In this document: positions 1 to 8,241 of the stretch, in pieces
Position numbering within the stretch: position 1 is the stretch's first letter
How the letters are laid out: every line of letters begins with the position of its first letter
Origin: an uncultured bacterium
Lineage (GTDB): Bacteria; Pseudomonadota; Alphaproteobacteria; Sphingomonadales; Sphingomonadaceae
Assembly: GCA_903884945.1 (NCBI GenBank)
Contig: CAISGR010000112.1
Span: 1-54,081 of the forward strand
Direction of reading: 5' to 3'
Length of the DNA: 54,081 bases
Program-made: the position numbers and the translations under genes
Notes under the pieces: model-generated
Told to the model about the DNA's origin: nothing
Database searches by the model: none
What the model saw: only the letters and a program-made list of their open reading frames with translations

Positions 1-285
1 GGGGTGCATGGTGATGAGGTTCACGCCGAACGGCTTGTCGGTGAGCGCCTTGGTCGCCGCGATCTCGGCATCGAGCAGGTCCGGGGTCATCGCGCCGCAC
101 GCGATCAGGCCGAAGCCGCCGGCATTGGAGATGGCGGAGACGAGGTGGCGTTCCGAGACCCAGGACATCGCGCCGCACAGGATGGCGGTTTCGGAGCCGA
201 GGAACGCCGCACCCCGCGCCATGCGGCGGGCGAGGCGTTCTTCGCCGACGGTGTGGGCGGGGGTAAGGGTGGGGTTTTCAGTCAT
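1..285 (-). CDS. Nitronate monooxygenase family protein, N-terminal part (cut by window edge)
   Basis: The first 95 codons are present; the gene runs off the left edge. The start is the ATG at 283-285. The translation contains GAAFLGSETAILCGAMSWVS followed by SNAGGFGLIACGAMTPD. This matches the N-terminal FMN-binding barrel entry of 2-nitropropane dioxygenase/nitronate monooxygenase and FabK-like flavoproteins, where a conserved N-A-G-G-x-G-x-(I/L) segment contacts FMN. Family members oxidise alkyl nitronates, while FabK-like members reduce enoyl-ACP; the visible part cannot separate these. It lies downstream of aspartokinase on the same strand, separated by 77 nt containing a strong hairpin, so it is probably transcribed separately. 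Confidence 0.8.
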   Translation of the reverse strand, partial: MTENPTLTPAHTVGEERLARRMARGAAFLGSETAILCGAMSWVSERHLVSAISNAGGFGLIACGAMTPDLLDAEIAATKALTDKPFGVNLITMHP

Positions 286-335
286 GCTTGGTTCCTTGCC
301 CTCCCGGAGCCCGTTCGGCAATCGCTCGGGGCCCT

Positions 336-360
336 TCCCTCTCCCGCAAGGGGAGAGGGA
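336..360 (-). terminator. Hairpin between lysC and the nitronate monooxygenase gene
   Basis: A perfect 10-bp stem (336-345 TCCCTCTCCC pairing with 351-360) closes a 5-nt loop GCAAG. It sits directly after the lysC stop codon. There is no clear T-tract, so it may be a weak terminator, an mRNA-stabilising hairpin or a dispersed repeat. A similar C-rich hairpin lies at 18455-18487. Confidence 0.5.
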
Positions 361-362
361 GT

Positions 363-1610
363 TCAGGCCGCGTCTTCTGCGTCCAGGCCGTATGCCGTGT
401 GCAGCACGCGCACCGCGAGTTCGGTATAATCTTCCTCGATCAGCACCGAGACCTTGATCTCCGAGGTGGTGATGGCCTGGATGTTGATGCCGCGCTCGCC
501 GAGCGTCTTGAACATCGTCGCCGCGACGCCAGCATGGCTGCGCATGCCGACGCCGACCACCGAGATCTTGGCGACGCGCGTATCATGGACCAGCTCGACA
601 AAGCCGATATCGCCCTTGGCATTGTTCAGCACCTCGAGCGAGCGCGCGAGGTCGGCCGAGGGAACGGTGAAGGTCACGTCGGTCGAGCCCGTCGAATGCG
701 CGACGTTCTGCACGATCATGTCGACGTTGATATTGGCATCGGCCAGCGGCGTGAAGATCGAGGCGACCGCGCCGGGGCGGTCCGGGACCGCCGTCAGCGT
801 GATCTTCGCCTCGTTCTTGTCGTGCGCGATCCCGGTGATGAGTTGCCGTTCCATCGTTCCCAATTCCTCTTCGCTCACGATCAGCGTGCCCGGTTCTTCC
901 TCGTCGGTATCGAGGAAGGAGGAGAGCACCTGGACGCGGACATGTTCCTTCATCGCGAGACCCACCGAGCGCGTCTGGAGCACCTTGGCTCCCACGCTCG
1001 CGAGCTCGAGCATTTCCTCATAGGTGACCCGCTTCAGCTTGCGTGCGCGGGGCACGATGCGCGGATCGGTGGTGTAGACGCCGTCGACATCGGTATAGAT
1101 GTCGCAGCGGTCGGCCTTCATCGCCGCCGCCATCGCGACTGCGGAGGTGTCCGACCCGCCGCGCCCGAGCGTCGTGACGCGTTCGCCCGAGGCGACGCCC
1201 TGGAAGCCCGGGATCACCGCGACCTCGCCCTTCGCCAGCGAGGCGTTGAGCGCGGTGGTGTCGATATCGGCAATGCGGGCGGAGCCATGCGCGTCCGACG
1301 TGTGGATCGGCAGCTGCCAGCCGAGCCAGCTGCGCGCGGACACCCCGATCGCCTGCAGCGCGATGGCGAGCAGGCCGCTCGTGATCTGCTCGCCGGCGGA
1401 GACGACCACGTCATATTCGTGCGGGTCGTAGAGCGAACTTGCCTCGCGGCAGAAATTGACCAGCCGGTCGGTCTCGCCGGCCATGGCCGAGACGACGACG
1501 GCGACCTGGTTGCCGGCATCGACCTCTTTCTTCACGCGCGCGGCGACGCTGCGGATCCGCTCGATCCCGGCCATCGACGTGCCGCCGAATTTCATCACGA
1601 TACGGGCCAT
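363..1610 (-). CDS. lysC: Aspartate kinase
   Basis: This 415-aa enzyme phosphorylates L-aspartate, the first step towards lysine/diaminopimelate, threonine and methionine. The N-terminus MARIVMKFGGTSMAG carries the canonical KFGGTS nucleotide/aspartate motif at residues 7-12. The central region has the GRGGSDTSAVA segment and the RTDxDG-like YTDVDGVYTTDP. From about residue 265 onward come two ACT-type regulatory domains (AVPDRPGAVASIF and GVGMRSHAGVAATMF), which in this family bind lysine and/or threonine for feedback inhibition. The frame is open 31 codons further upstream, but ATG 1610 aligns with family N-termini. It is divergent from ubiG across 53 nt. Threonine synthase of the same pathway is encoded at 9.1-10.5 kb. 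Confidence 0.96.
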   Translation of the reverse strand: MARIVMKFGGTSMAGIERIRSVAARVKKEVDAGNQVAVVVSAMAGETDRLVNFCREASSLYDPHEYDVVVSAGEQITSGLLAIALQAIGVSARSWLGWQLPIHTSDAHGSARIADIDTTALNASLAKGEVAVIPGFQGVASGERVTTLGRGGSDTSAVAMAAAMKADRCDIYTDVDGVYTTDPRIVPRARKLKRVTYEEMLELASVGAKVLQTRSVGLAMKEHVRVQVLSSFLDTDEEEPGTLIVSEEELGTMERQLITGIAHDKNEAKITLTAVPDRPGAVASIFTPLADANINVDMIVQNVAHSTGSTDVTFTVPSADLARSLEVLNNAKGDIGFVELVHDTRVAKISVVGVGMRSHAGVAATMFKTLGERGINIQAITTSEIKVSVLIEEDYTELAVRVLHTAYGLDAEDAA

Positions 1611-1663
1611 TGGCGCTTTCGGAAATCCTTGGGGTGACGGGGGCGTCCTGATAGGAAGCAGCC

Positions 1664-2410
1664 ATGACGATAGCAAGCACCGCGAGCGCGCCCGTAACGA
1701 CAATCGACCCCGCCGAAGCCGCGCATTTCGGCGGACTCGCCGCTGAGTGGTGGGATCCGAAGGGATCCTCGGCGATGCTGCACCGGCTCAACCCGGTACG
1801 CCTTTCCTATCTGCGCGAGCGGATCGACGCGCATTGGGGCCTGGACGGGAGCGGCTTTACCCCGCTCGCGGGCAAGAGCGCGCTCGATGTCGGCTGCGGC
1901 GCCGGCCTGTTGTGCGAACCGCTTGCCCGGCTCGGCGCGGCAGTGACCGGGATCGACGCGGCGGCGGAGAATATCGCGGCTGCCCATGCCCATGCCCTGC
2001 AATCGGGCCTGACGATCGACTACCGCACCGGCGGGATCGAGGGACTGGGATCGCGACGCTTCGACCTGGTGACGAGCATGGAGGTGATCGAGCACGTCAC
2101 TGACCCCGCCGCGTTCGTCGCCGGGCTGGCCGGGGCGCTGGCGGAGGACGGCCTGCTGGTCCTGTCGACGCCCAACCGCACCGCGCTGTCCCGGCTGGCC
2201 CTGATCACCATCGGCGAGGGCACCGGGCAGATCCCCAAGGGCACGCATGACTGGAACAAGTTCCTCAAGCCCGATGAGTTGGTCGCCCTGATCGAGCAGG
2301 CGGGGCTGAACGTGGTGGACACGCGCGGGCTCGGCTTCTCGGTGGCCAGGGGCTTCGTGATCTCGGACGACATGACGCTGGACTATTTCGTGACGGCGGT
2401 GCGGGGTTGA
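1664..2410 (+). CDS. ubiG: 3-demethylubiquinol / polyprenyl-hydroxyphenyl O-methyltransferase
   Basis: A 248-aa class I SAM methyltransferase that carries out both O-methylations in ubiquinone synthesis. The N-terminus contains the UbiG-typical stretch EAAHFGGLAAEWWDPKGSS and LNPVRLSYL. Motif I is DVGCGAGLL at about residues 75-83, followed by VTGIDAAAENI as the acidic ribose-binding strand and MEVIEHVTDP. An AGGAAG ribosome binding site precedes the ATG. Divergent placement from lysC across 53 nt implies back-to-back promoters. Its product serves the quinone pool upstream of the cytochrome oxidase chain encoded at 10.5-16.9 kb; that link is functional, not regulatory. Confidence 0.96.
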   Translation: MTIASTASAPVTTIDPAEAAHFGGLAAEWWDPKGSSAMLHRLNPVRLSYLRERIDAHWGLDGSGFTPLAGKSALDVGCGAGLLCEPLARLGAAVTGIDAAAENIAAAHAHALQSGLTIDYRTGGIEGLGSRRFDLVTSMEVIEHVTDPAAFVAGLAGALAEDGLLVLSTPNRTALSRLALITIGEGTGQIPKGTHDWNKFLKPDELVALIEQAGLNVVDTRGLGFSVARGFVISDDMTLDYFVTAVRG

Positions 2411-2479
2411 ACCGGGGCACTTGCCCCATGGATGCCCATGTGGACGGGTGATTTCCCGAAACCGACGGAGAACAGGGCA

Positions 2480-3022
2480 ATGTCCAACGGGATAATGCGG
2501 CAACTTCTTTTGGGCGAGCAGGTGCTCTGGGAAGGCAAGCCCTCGACTGGCCTGATCCTTCGCCCGGTCGAGGCCTTTCTGATTCCGTTCAGCCTGTTGT
2601 GGGGCGGGTTCGCGCTGTTCTGGAACATTACCGTCTGGGCGGACGATGCAAGCGGCGCCGATTTGCCGTTCAAGCTGTTCGGCCTGCCTTTCCTCGCGGC
2701 CGGGCTGTACATCACCATTGGCCGCTTCTGGGTCGACATGCATCTCCGCAAGCGCTTGGTCTATCTCGTGACCAACCGCCGTATCCTCATTCTGAGAGAA
2801 CACGGATCAGTCTCAAAGTCGATCGATATCAAACGGCTTCCGACGCTGGAGTTCGACGAGCGGTCGGACGGAAGTGGCACCATACGTTTCGGACCATCGG
2901 GCAGCTGGTTCGACCGTAATAATTTCGGTCTCTGGCAACCTACCTTCGACCAGACACCCCAGTTCATTCGCATCGCAAATGCACGCCAGGTCTATGAATT
3001 GATCCAGCGAGAGGCGGGGTGA
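2480..3022 (+). CDS. Membrane protein with PH-like (bPH) domain
   Basis: A 180-aa protein counted from the ATG at 2480, chosen because a GGAG lies 9 nt upstream; an in-frame ATG also exists at 2432. It opens with LLLGEQVLWEGKPS, the short 'E-x-hydrophobic-W-x-G-x-P' lead-in typical of bacterial PH-domain membrane proteins. Two transmembrane helices follow (about residues 31-53 and 64-85). The soluble tail starts with VYLVTNRRILILRE, the 'Y-x-(L/V)-T-(N/D)-x-R-(I/L)' signature of bPH domains. The function of these proteins is unknown. It is convergent with the ABC transporter operon, whose stop lies 12 nt away. Confidence 0.75.
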   Translation: MSNGIMRQLLLGEQVLWEGKPSTGLILRPVEAFLIPFSLLWGGFALFWNITVWADDASGADLPFKLFGLPFLAAGLYITIGRFWVDMHLRKRLVYLVTNRRILILREHGSVSKSIDIKRLPTLEFDERSDGSGTIRFGPSGSWFDRNNFGLWQPTFDQTPQFIRIANARQVYELIQREAG

Positions 3023-3034
3023 AGAAGCAAGCGC

Positions 3035-4567
3035 CTAGAGGCCCAGTTTCTTTTCCAGCCACCGCGCCGCTTCCTCGGGCGATGCCTTATTGTTATCCCT
3101 ATCGACCATGTAGTTCGCCTCGCGCATTGCTTCGACCGGGATGCGGCCGATCAGCGGGGTGACTGCGGCAATGAACCGCTCATCCCGCGCGTGTCTTGGG
3201 GCGAGCAGCAGGATCGCGTCATAGCCCGGGATCGCGCCTTTTGGATCCGTCAGCACGGTCAGCCTGTCCGCCGCGATACGGCCGTCCGAGGAGAAGGCCG
3301 GGATGACATCAGCCGTGCCGCTGGCCAGCGCGCGATACATGAAAGTGGGCTGATAGGGGTGGGCTTCCCTGAAGGACAAGCCATAGGCCCGCTTCACCGC
3401 CGCCCATTCGGGCCGCTCCAGGAATTCGATGTCGGTGGCGAGCCGGAGCTGCGGTGCGACCGGGGCAAGATCGGCGATGCTGCGGATATGGCGCCGCGCG
3501 GCGTCGTCGGCGCGCATGGTGAAGGCATAGCTGTTCTCGAAGCCGAGCGTGCCGAGCAGGCGGACGCCGTGCGCGCGGCGCGCCCAGTCGGCCACGCCGC
3601 GTACGATCGCGTCGCGCGGCGGCACGTCGGCGCGCTTCATGCTGTTGGTCCAGATCGTGCCCGAATAATCGACATAGAGATCGATATCGCCGCCCGAGAC
3701 CGCCGAGAAGGCGACGACTGAACCGAGCCCCTCGCGATAGTCGACGCGGTAGCCGGCCTTTTCGAGCTGGTGGCCGATCACGCGGGCGAGGATATATTGC
3801 TCCGAAAAGCCCTTGGCCCCGATCACCACTTTCTGCCCGCCCCTCGGCCAGAGCGGCGCCAGCGCGGCAAGCACGGCAAGGAGGAGAATGCCGCCGGCGA
3901 TCCACATCCGGGCCCGCCTGCGCGCGGCGATGCCCTGCTCGATCACGCCGAGCAGCGCATCGACCGACAGCGCCAGCGCCGCCGCCGTCAGGCAGCCTGC
4001 CAGCACCAGCGCCCAGTTCTGCGTCTGCAGCCCGGCGAAGATCATGTCCCCGAGGCTTGGCTGGCCTACGGTGGTGGACAAGGTCGCCGCACCGATCGTC
4101 CAGACCGCGGCGGTGCGGATGCCCGCCATCAGCACCGGCGCGACCAGCGGCGCCTCGACGAGGCGCAGCTTCTGCCATGCCGTCATGCCGACCCCGTCGG
4201 CTGCCTCGATCACCGCGGGATCGATGCCGGCAAGGCCAGTCACGCCGTTCCGCAGGATCGGCAGCAACGCATAGAGCGTGAGCGCAAGCAGCGACGGGAG
4301 GAAGCCCAGCGCCGGAATGCCGCCGCCGAGCAGGGTCGAAAGCGACAGCAGCAGCGGATAGAAGAGCGCGAGCAGCGCCAAGGACGGAATGGTCTGGATC
4401 AGGCTCGCAAACCCGAGCGCGATCTTCGCCACGGTCGGGCGGCGGGCGGACCAGATCGCCAGCGGCAGGCTGATGACCAGTCCCAGCGCCAGGGCGGAGG
4501 CAGCGAGCAGCAGATGTGCTGCGAGCAGATCGGGCACGCGGCCCAGCGCTTCCAGAAAGGGGCTCAT
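3035..4567 (-). CDS. Osmoprotectant-type ABC transporter, permease fused to substrate-binding domain
   Basis: This 510-aa protein starts at ATG 4567, overlapping the upstream ATPase stop by 4 nt (ATGA). Residues 1 to about 225 are a binding-protein-dependent permease with several membrane helices and the EAA-loop segment IEAADGVGMTAWQKLRLVEAP that docks on the ATPase. After a further membrane helix near residue 235, residues about 245-510 form an OpuAC/ProX-type binding domain (VIGAKGFSEQYILARVIGHQ, then GDIDLYVDYSGTIW). The family imports glycine betaine, choline, carnitine or related quaternary amines; the substrate here is inferred. Fusion of permease and receptor means the receptor stays tethered to the outer face of the inner membrane. 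Confidence 0.9.
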   Translation of the reverse strand: MSPFLEALGRVPDLLAAHLLLAASALALGLVISLPLAIWSARRPTVAKIALGFASLIQTIPSLALLALFYPLLLSLSTLLGGGIPALGFLPSLLALTLYALLPILRNGVTGLAGIDPAVIEAADGVGMTAWQKLRLVEAPLVAPVLMAGIRTAAVWTIGAATLSTTVGQPSLGDMIFAGLQTQNWALVLAGCLTAAALALSVDALLGVIEQGIAARRRARMWIAGGILLLAVLAALAPLWPRGGQKVVIGAKGFSEQYILARVIGHQLEKAGYRVDYREGLGSVVAFSAVSGGDIDLYVDYSGTIWTNSMKRADVPPRDAIVRGVADWARRAHGVRLLGTLGFENSYAFTMRADDAARRHIRSIADLAPVAPQLRLATDIEFLERPEWAAVKRAYGLSFREAHPYQPTFMYRALASGTADVIPAFSSDGRIAADRLTVLTDPKGAIPGYDAILLLAPRHARDERFIAAVTPLIGRIPVEAMREANYMVDRDNNKASPEEAARWLEKKLGL

Positions 4568-5343
4568 GCGCCGTTCTCCAGCGCGCGGAGGCGCCGCGCC
4601 TGGTCGCGCGGCACCGCGACCAGCGCATCCGCCTCCGCCCCGCCCTCGCCGGCGAGCAATGCCCTGGGCGTGGCATCGGCGACGATCCGGCCGGCTGCCA
4701 TCACCAGCACGCGATCGGCGAGCAGCAGCGCCTCGGCCATGTCGTGCGTCACCATGATGGTGGTGAGCCCGAGCCGGTCGTGCAGCGCGCGGATCGCGAC
4801 GCCGAGCTGATCGCGCGTGACCGGATCGAGGGCACCGAACGGCTCGTCCATCAGCATCAGTCCCGGCGCGGTCGCGAGAGCGCGCGCCACGCCGACCCGC
4901 TGGCGCTGCCCCCCGGACAGGGCATCCGGCATCCGCGCGGCGAAATCGCGCGGGAGATCGACGAGGTCGAGCAGCTCGGCGATGCGGGCATCGCGGCCGG
5001 CCTCGCCGGCGATACGCAGCCCGATGCCGATATTCTCCGCCACGGTCATGTGCGGGAACAGGCCGATATTCTGGAAGACATAGCCGATCCGGCGACGCAG
5101 CGCATGGGGCTCGGCCCGGGCAATATCCTCGCCCGCGATCGCGATCCTGCCGCTGCCGGGCTCGACCAGCCGGTTGATCATCTTGAGCAGCGTCGACTTG
5201 CCCGATCCCGAGGCGCCGACCAGCGCGACGAAGCTGCCCCCCGCGATCTCGAGCGTCACGCCGTCGACCGCAACCGTGCCGCCCGGATAGCGCTTGGTGA
5301 TCGCGCTGAACGCGACCGAGGGGCCGGGCGATTGTTCTGGCAT
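4564..5343 (-). CDS. Osmoprotectant-type ABC transporter, ATP-binding protein
   Basis: This 259-aa ATPase pairs with the fused permease/binding protein directly downstream. Walker A is GASGSGKST at about residues 43-51, the ABC signature LSGGQRQRVGVARAL is near residue 142, and Walker B LMLMDEPFGALD is near residue 165, followed by the H-loop VTHDMAEAL. The order ATPase then permease, with a 4-nt overlap, suggests translational coupling. No C-terminal CBS pair is present, unlike OpuAA/ProV. The gene is divergent from the SDR gene at 5389. Confidence 0.92.
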   Translation of the reverse strand: MPEQSPGPSVAFSAITKRYPGGTVAVDGVTLEIAGGSFVALVGASGSGKSTLLKMINRLVEPGSGRIAIAGEDIARAEPHALRRRIGYVFQNIGLFPHMTVAENIGIGLRIAGEAGRDARIAELLDLVDLPRDFAARMPDALSGGQRQRVGVARALATAPGLMLMDEPFGALDPVTRDQLGVAIRALHDRLGLTTIMVTHDMAEALLLADRVLVMAAGRIVADATPRALLAGEGGAEADALVAVPRDQARRLRALENGA

Positions 5344-5388
5344 CGACGCGGTTTGTGCGGGAGGATAACGTGAACGTCAAACGACGAC

Positions 5389-6207
5389 ATGGGGGCAGGA
5401 ATGGCAGATGCGGCGGCGAAATCGATTTTCATCACCGGTGGCGGATCGGGCATCGGCCGCGCGACCGCGATCCTGTTCGCCGCGCATGGCTGGCGTATCG
5501 GGCTAGCCGATGTGAATGCGAAAGGGCTCGGCGAGACCGCCGCGCTGCTGCCCGCCGGCATGGCAACGACCTATGTCATGGACGTACGCGACCGCGACGC
5601 CTGGACTGCCAGTCTCGACGCCTTCACCGCTGCGAGCGGCGGCCGGCTCGACGTGCTGTTCAACAATGCCGGGATCGGCACTGGCGGCCCCCTCGCCGAG
5701 ATGAGCTTCGAGGATATCGACCGGACCGTCTCGATCAATCTCATGGGGGCGCTGAACGGCGCGCGGATCGGCTATGCCTATCTCGCCCGGACGCCGGGTT
5801 CCTGCCTGCTCAACACCGCCTCCGCCTCGGCGATCTACGGTGCGTCCGGGCTCACGCCCTATTCGATGACCAAGTTCGGCGTGCGCGCGATGACCGAGGC
5901 GCTCGACGGCGAATGGTATGGCGCCGGGATCAAGGTGCGCGACATCGTCCCGGCGTTCATCGAGACGCCGCTGCTGAACGGCCCGACCGCCGGATCGAAT
6001 CGCTCGATTCGCGAGACCGTGACCGGCGCCGGGCTGGAACTGACCCCGGTGGAGCGGGTCGCCGAGGCCGCCTGGGCCGCGGTGCATGGCAACAAGCTGC
6101 ACACCTATGTCGGCAAGACCGCTGACCGGATGGCGTTCGCGGCGCGATGGATGCCGGGCAAGCTGCGCCAGATGATGCGACGAGGAACCACCGCGCCGTC
6201 GGCGTGA
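5389..6207 (+). CDS. Short-chain dehydrogenase/reductase (classical SDR)
   Basis: A 272-aa classical SDR. The cofactor motif TGGGSGIG lies at about residues 16-23, the structural NNAG motif is present (FNNAGIGTGG), and the catalytic Ser (NTASASAIYG) and YxxxK (YSMTK) follow. The C-terminus ends in a basic stretch around WMPGKLRQMMRRG. The substrate cannot be read from sequence; the extended basic tail is common in membrane-associated lipid-metabolising SDRs, but that is weak inference. ATG 5401 is an alternative start; neither has an ideally spaced ribosome binding site. It is divergent from the ABC transporter ATPase and convergent with the dehydratase gene at 6249. Confidence 0.88.
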   Translation: MGAGMADAAAKSIFITGGGSGIGRATAILFAAHGWRIGLADVNAKGLGETAALLPAGMATTYVMDVRDRDAWTASLDAFTAASGGRLDVLFNNAGIGTGGPLAEMSFEDIDRTVSINLMGALNGARIGYAYLARTPGSCLLNTASASAIYGASGLTPYSMTKFGVRAMTEALDGEWYGAGIKVRDIVPAFIETPLLNGPTAGSNRSIRETVTGAGLELTPVERVAEAAWAAVHGNKLHTYVGKTADRMAFAARWMPGKLRQMMRRGTTAPSA

Positions 6208-6248
6208 TCGGCCCCTCCCTCGCATCGCGGGAAAAGGCGCGGAAAGGC

Positions 6249-6542
6249 TTAATCCACCAGCAGGTCGATTGCCTCGGCCATGGCGACGTCGCGCGCCGAC
6301 AGGCCGCTGGCTTCGTGCGTGGTCAGCAGGATATCGACGCGGTTCCACACATTCGTCCATTCGGGGTGATGGTCCGCTTTCTCCGCGAGCAGGGCGACGC
6401 GGGTCATGAAAGCGAAGGCCTCGCTGAAGTCGGCGAAGGTGAAGGTGCGGGTGATCGCGTCGCGCGCCTCGTCGAAATCCCATTCGTCGAGCGCATCCAG
6501 GGCGTCCGCCCGCTCTTCTTCGCTCAGTTGCTCTACGCCCAA
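6249..6542 (-). CDS. 4a-hydroxytetrahydrobiopterin (pterin-4a-carbinolamine) dehydratase
   Basis: A 97-aa enzyme of the PhhB/DCoH family, which regenerates pterin cofactor after aromatic amino-acid hydroxylation. The active-site signature EKADHHPEW is at residues 54-62 with both histidines, and a third histidine follows in TTHEA. No ATG lies near the expected N-terminus. The TTG at 6540-6542 is preceded at 5-nt spacing by a perfect AGGAGG, so TTG is the start and gives a family-typical length. Convergent with the SDR and divergent from the zincin-like gene. Confidence 0.9.
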   Translation of the reverse strand: MGVEQLSEEERADALDALDEWDFDEARDAITRTFTFADFSEAFAFMTRVALLAEKADHHPEWTNVWNRVDILLTTHEASGLSARDVAMAEAIDLLVD

Positions 6543-6581
6543 GGCTTCCTCCTGCGTGTACTTCGCCCTAAGGCATAGCCC

Positions 6582-7010
6582 ATGCCAGCGCCCGTTCAAC
6601 CACGCACCGCGCCGGGCGCCGACGAGATCGAGGCGATCGCACGCGCCACGCTCGCGGCGCTGCCCGGGCAATTCCGCGCGCATCTCGACGACGTCGTCCT
6701 GATCGTCGAGGAGATCGCCGATGACGAGACGCTCGACGCGCTCGGCATCGAGCATCCGCTCGACCTGTCAGGCCTCTATCACGGACGGCCGATCGGCGAG
6801 AAATCCTCGATGGAGTCGGGCGCGTTGCCCGACCGGATCCACCTGTACCGGCGCGCGATCCTGGAGGAATGGATAGAGACCGGGGTCGGCCTCGACGAAC
6901 TGGTCGCGCATGTGATGATCCATGAGATCGGCCATCATTTCGGCCTGTCGGATGCCGATATGCACGCGCTGGAGACTATGGCCGGCGAGGACGGAGCGGA
7001 CGGCGCGTGA
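6582..7010 (+). CDS. Zincin-like metallopeptidase family protein
   Basis: A 142-aa protein with the metzincin-like zinc site [11 protein letters not shown] at residues 114-124 (H114-E115-x2-H118-x2-G-x2-D124), the arrangement seen in the small 'metallopeptidase family' (Zincin_1, PF06262) proteins. The preceding helix DELVAHVMI is also typical. Proteolytic activity has not been shown for most of these proteins, so the enzyme name is by fold. Its stop overlaps the GTG start of ccmA by 4 nt (GTGA), indicating coupled translation. Confidence 0.88.
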   Translation: MPAPVQPRTAPGADEIEAIARATLAALPGQFRAHLDDVVLIVEEIADDETLDALGIEHPLDLSGLYHGRPIGEKSSMESGALPDRIHLYRRAILEEWIETGVGLDELVAHVMIHEIGHHFGLSDADMHALETMAGEDGADGA

Positions 7011-7600
7011 GCGACGGCCTCGCGTTCCATGACGTGACCTGCGTGCGTGGCGGGCGCGTGCTGTTCGAAGGACTATCGCTCGCGATCGGCGGTGGCGGCG
7101 CCGCGATCGTCACCGGCCCGAACGGGGTCGGCAAGTCGAGCCTGATCAGGGTCGCGGCCGGCCTGCTCAAGCCGGCCAGGGGCTCGGTCTCGGGCGCGCC
7201 AGTCCGCGCGCTGATGGCGGAGGCGGCCGCCCTTGACGGCGAGCGCCGGCTCGGCGCGGCACTGCGCTTCTGGGCGTCGCTCGATGGCGATGACGCCGCG
7301 CCCGGCCCGCGGGTCGCCAAGGCGCTCGAGGCGACCGGCCTCGCCGCCCTGGCGGCGGTACCGGTGCGGCTGCTTTCCACCGGGCAGCGCCGTCGCGCCG
7401 CCCTCGCCCGCGTGGTGGCGAGCCAAGCGCCCCTATGGCTGCTCGACGAGCCCGCCAACGGGCTGGACGATGCCAGCGTGCGCCTGCTGGAAGCGCTGGT
7501 TGCCGCACACCGCGCCCGCGGCGGGACCGTTCTCGTCGCGACGCACTTGCCGATCGACCTGCCCGAAGCGCAGGCCATTGCGCTGGAGCGGCCGGCATGA
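7007..7600 (+). CDS. ccmA: Cytochrome c biogenesis heme exporter, ATP-binding protein CcmA
   Basis: A 197-aa ABC ATPase starting at GTG 7007 inside the stop of the zincin-like gene. Walker A is GPNGVGKSS at about residues 38-46. A degenerate signature LSTGQRRRAALARV, where T replaces the usual second G and is typical of CcmA, comes near residue 126, followed by Walker B LWLLDEPANGLDD. CcmA with CcmB drives release of holo-CcmE during periplasmic c-type cytochrome maturation. Overlaps ccmB by 4 nt (ATGA). Confidence 0.93.
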   Translation: MSDGLAFHDVTCVRGGRVLFEGLSLAIGGGGAAIVTGPNGVGKSSLIRVAAGLLKPARGSVSGAPVRALMAEAAALDGERRLGAALRFWASLDGDDAAPGPRVAKALEATGLAALAAVPVRLLSTGQRRRAALARVVASQAPLWLLDEPANGLDDASVRLLEALVAAHRARGGTVLVATHLPIDLPEAQAIALERPA

Positions 7601-8241
7601 GCGCATTCCTCACCCTTGTCGGGCGGGATCTGGCCCGGGCCTGGGCGGGCGGGAGCGTAACCTATACGCTCGCCTTCTTCCTGCTCGTCGCGATCCTGTT
7701 TCCCTTCGCGATCGGGCCCGATGCCGCGCTGCTCGCGCGGGTCGGCGGCGGGGTGATCTGGGCGGCCGCCCTGCTTGCCGCGCTGATGCCGGTCGAGCGG
7801 CTGATCGGGCCGGATGCCGAGAGCGGCGTGCTCGACCAGTTCGCGGTGCGTGGCCTGAGCATGGCCGGCGTCGCGGCCGCGAAGATCGCGGCGCACTGGC
7901 TGGCGTTCGGGCCACCGCTGATGCTGGCGGCGGTAATCGCGGCGGGGCTGCTCGATCTCCCGGGCCAGACGCTGCTGCGGGTCGAGACCGGGCTGCTGAT
8001 CGGTACCCCGGGCCTCGCAGCGCTGGCGGTGGCGACCTCGGCGCTGGTGTCGGGTCTGCGCGGGGCGGGCGCGGTGGCGGGGCTGGTGATGCTGCCCCTC
8101 GCGGTGCCGCTGCTGATCTTCGGCGCTGGATCGATCGAGGGGGGAATGGGCGCGGTCAAGCTGCTGGCCGCCGTCAGCCTCACCCTGATCGCCGGCGCGC
8201 CGTTCGTGGCCGGCGCGGCGATGCGGGCGGGAATGGAGTAA
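7597..8241 (+). CDS. ccmB: Heme exporter membrane subunit CcmB
   Basis: A 214-aa integral membrane protein beginning MSAFLTLVGRDLARAWAGG, which matches the CcmB start, with about six hydrophobic segments and the family segment PVERLIGPDAESGVLDQFAVR. It partners CcmA in the Ccm system I export complex. The next gene is on the opposite strand and abuts directly (stops adjacent at 8241/8242), so ccmC and ccmD do not follow here. Confidence 0.93.
   Translation: MSAFLTLVGRDLARAWAGGSVTYTLAFFLLVAILFPFAIGPDAALLARVGGGVIWAAALLAALMPVERLIGPDAESGVLDQFAVRGLSMAGVAAAKIAAHWLAFGPPLMLAAVIAAGLLDLPGQTLLRVETGLLIGTPGLAALAVATSALVSGLRGAGAVAGLVMLPLAVPLLIFGAGSIEGGMGAVKLLAAVSLTLIAGAPFVAGAAMRAGME

Noticed and set aside
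288..1637. A 449-codon + strand frame opposite lysC
   Set aside because: Shadow of aspartokinase; composition is arginine/histidine-rich and no family matches.
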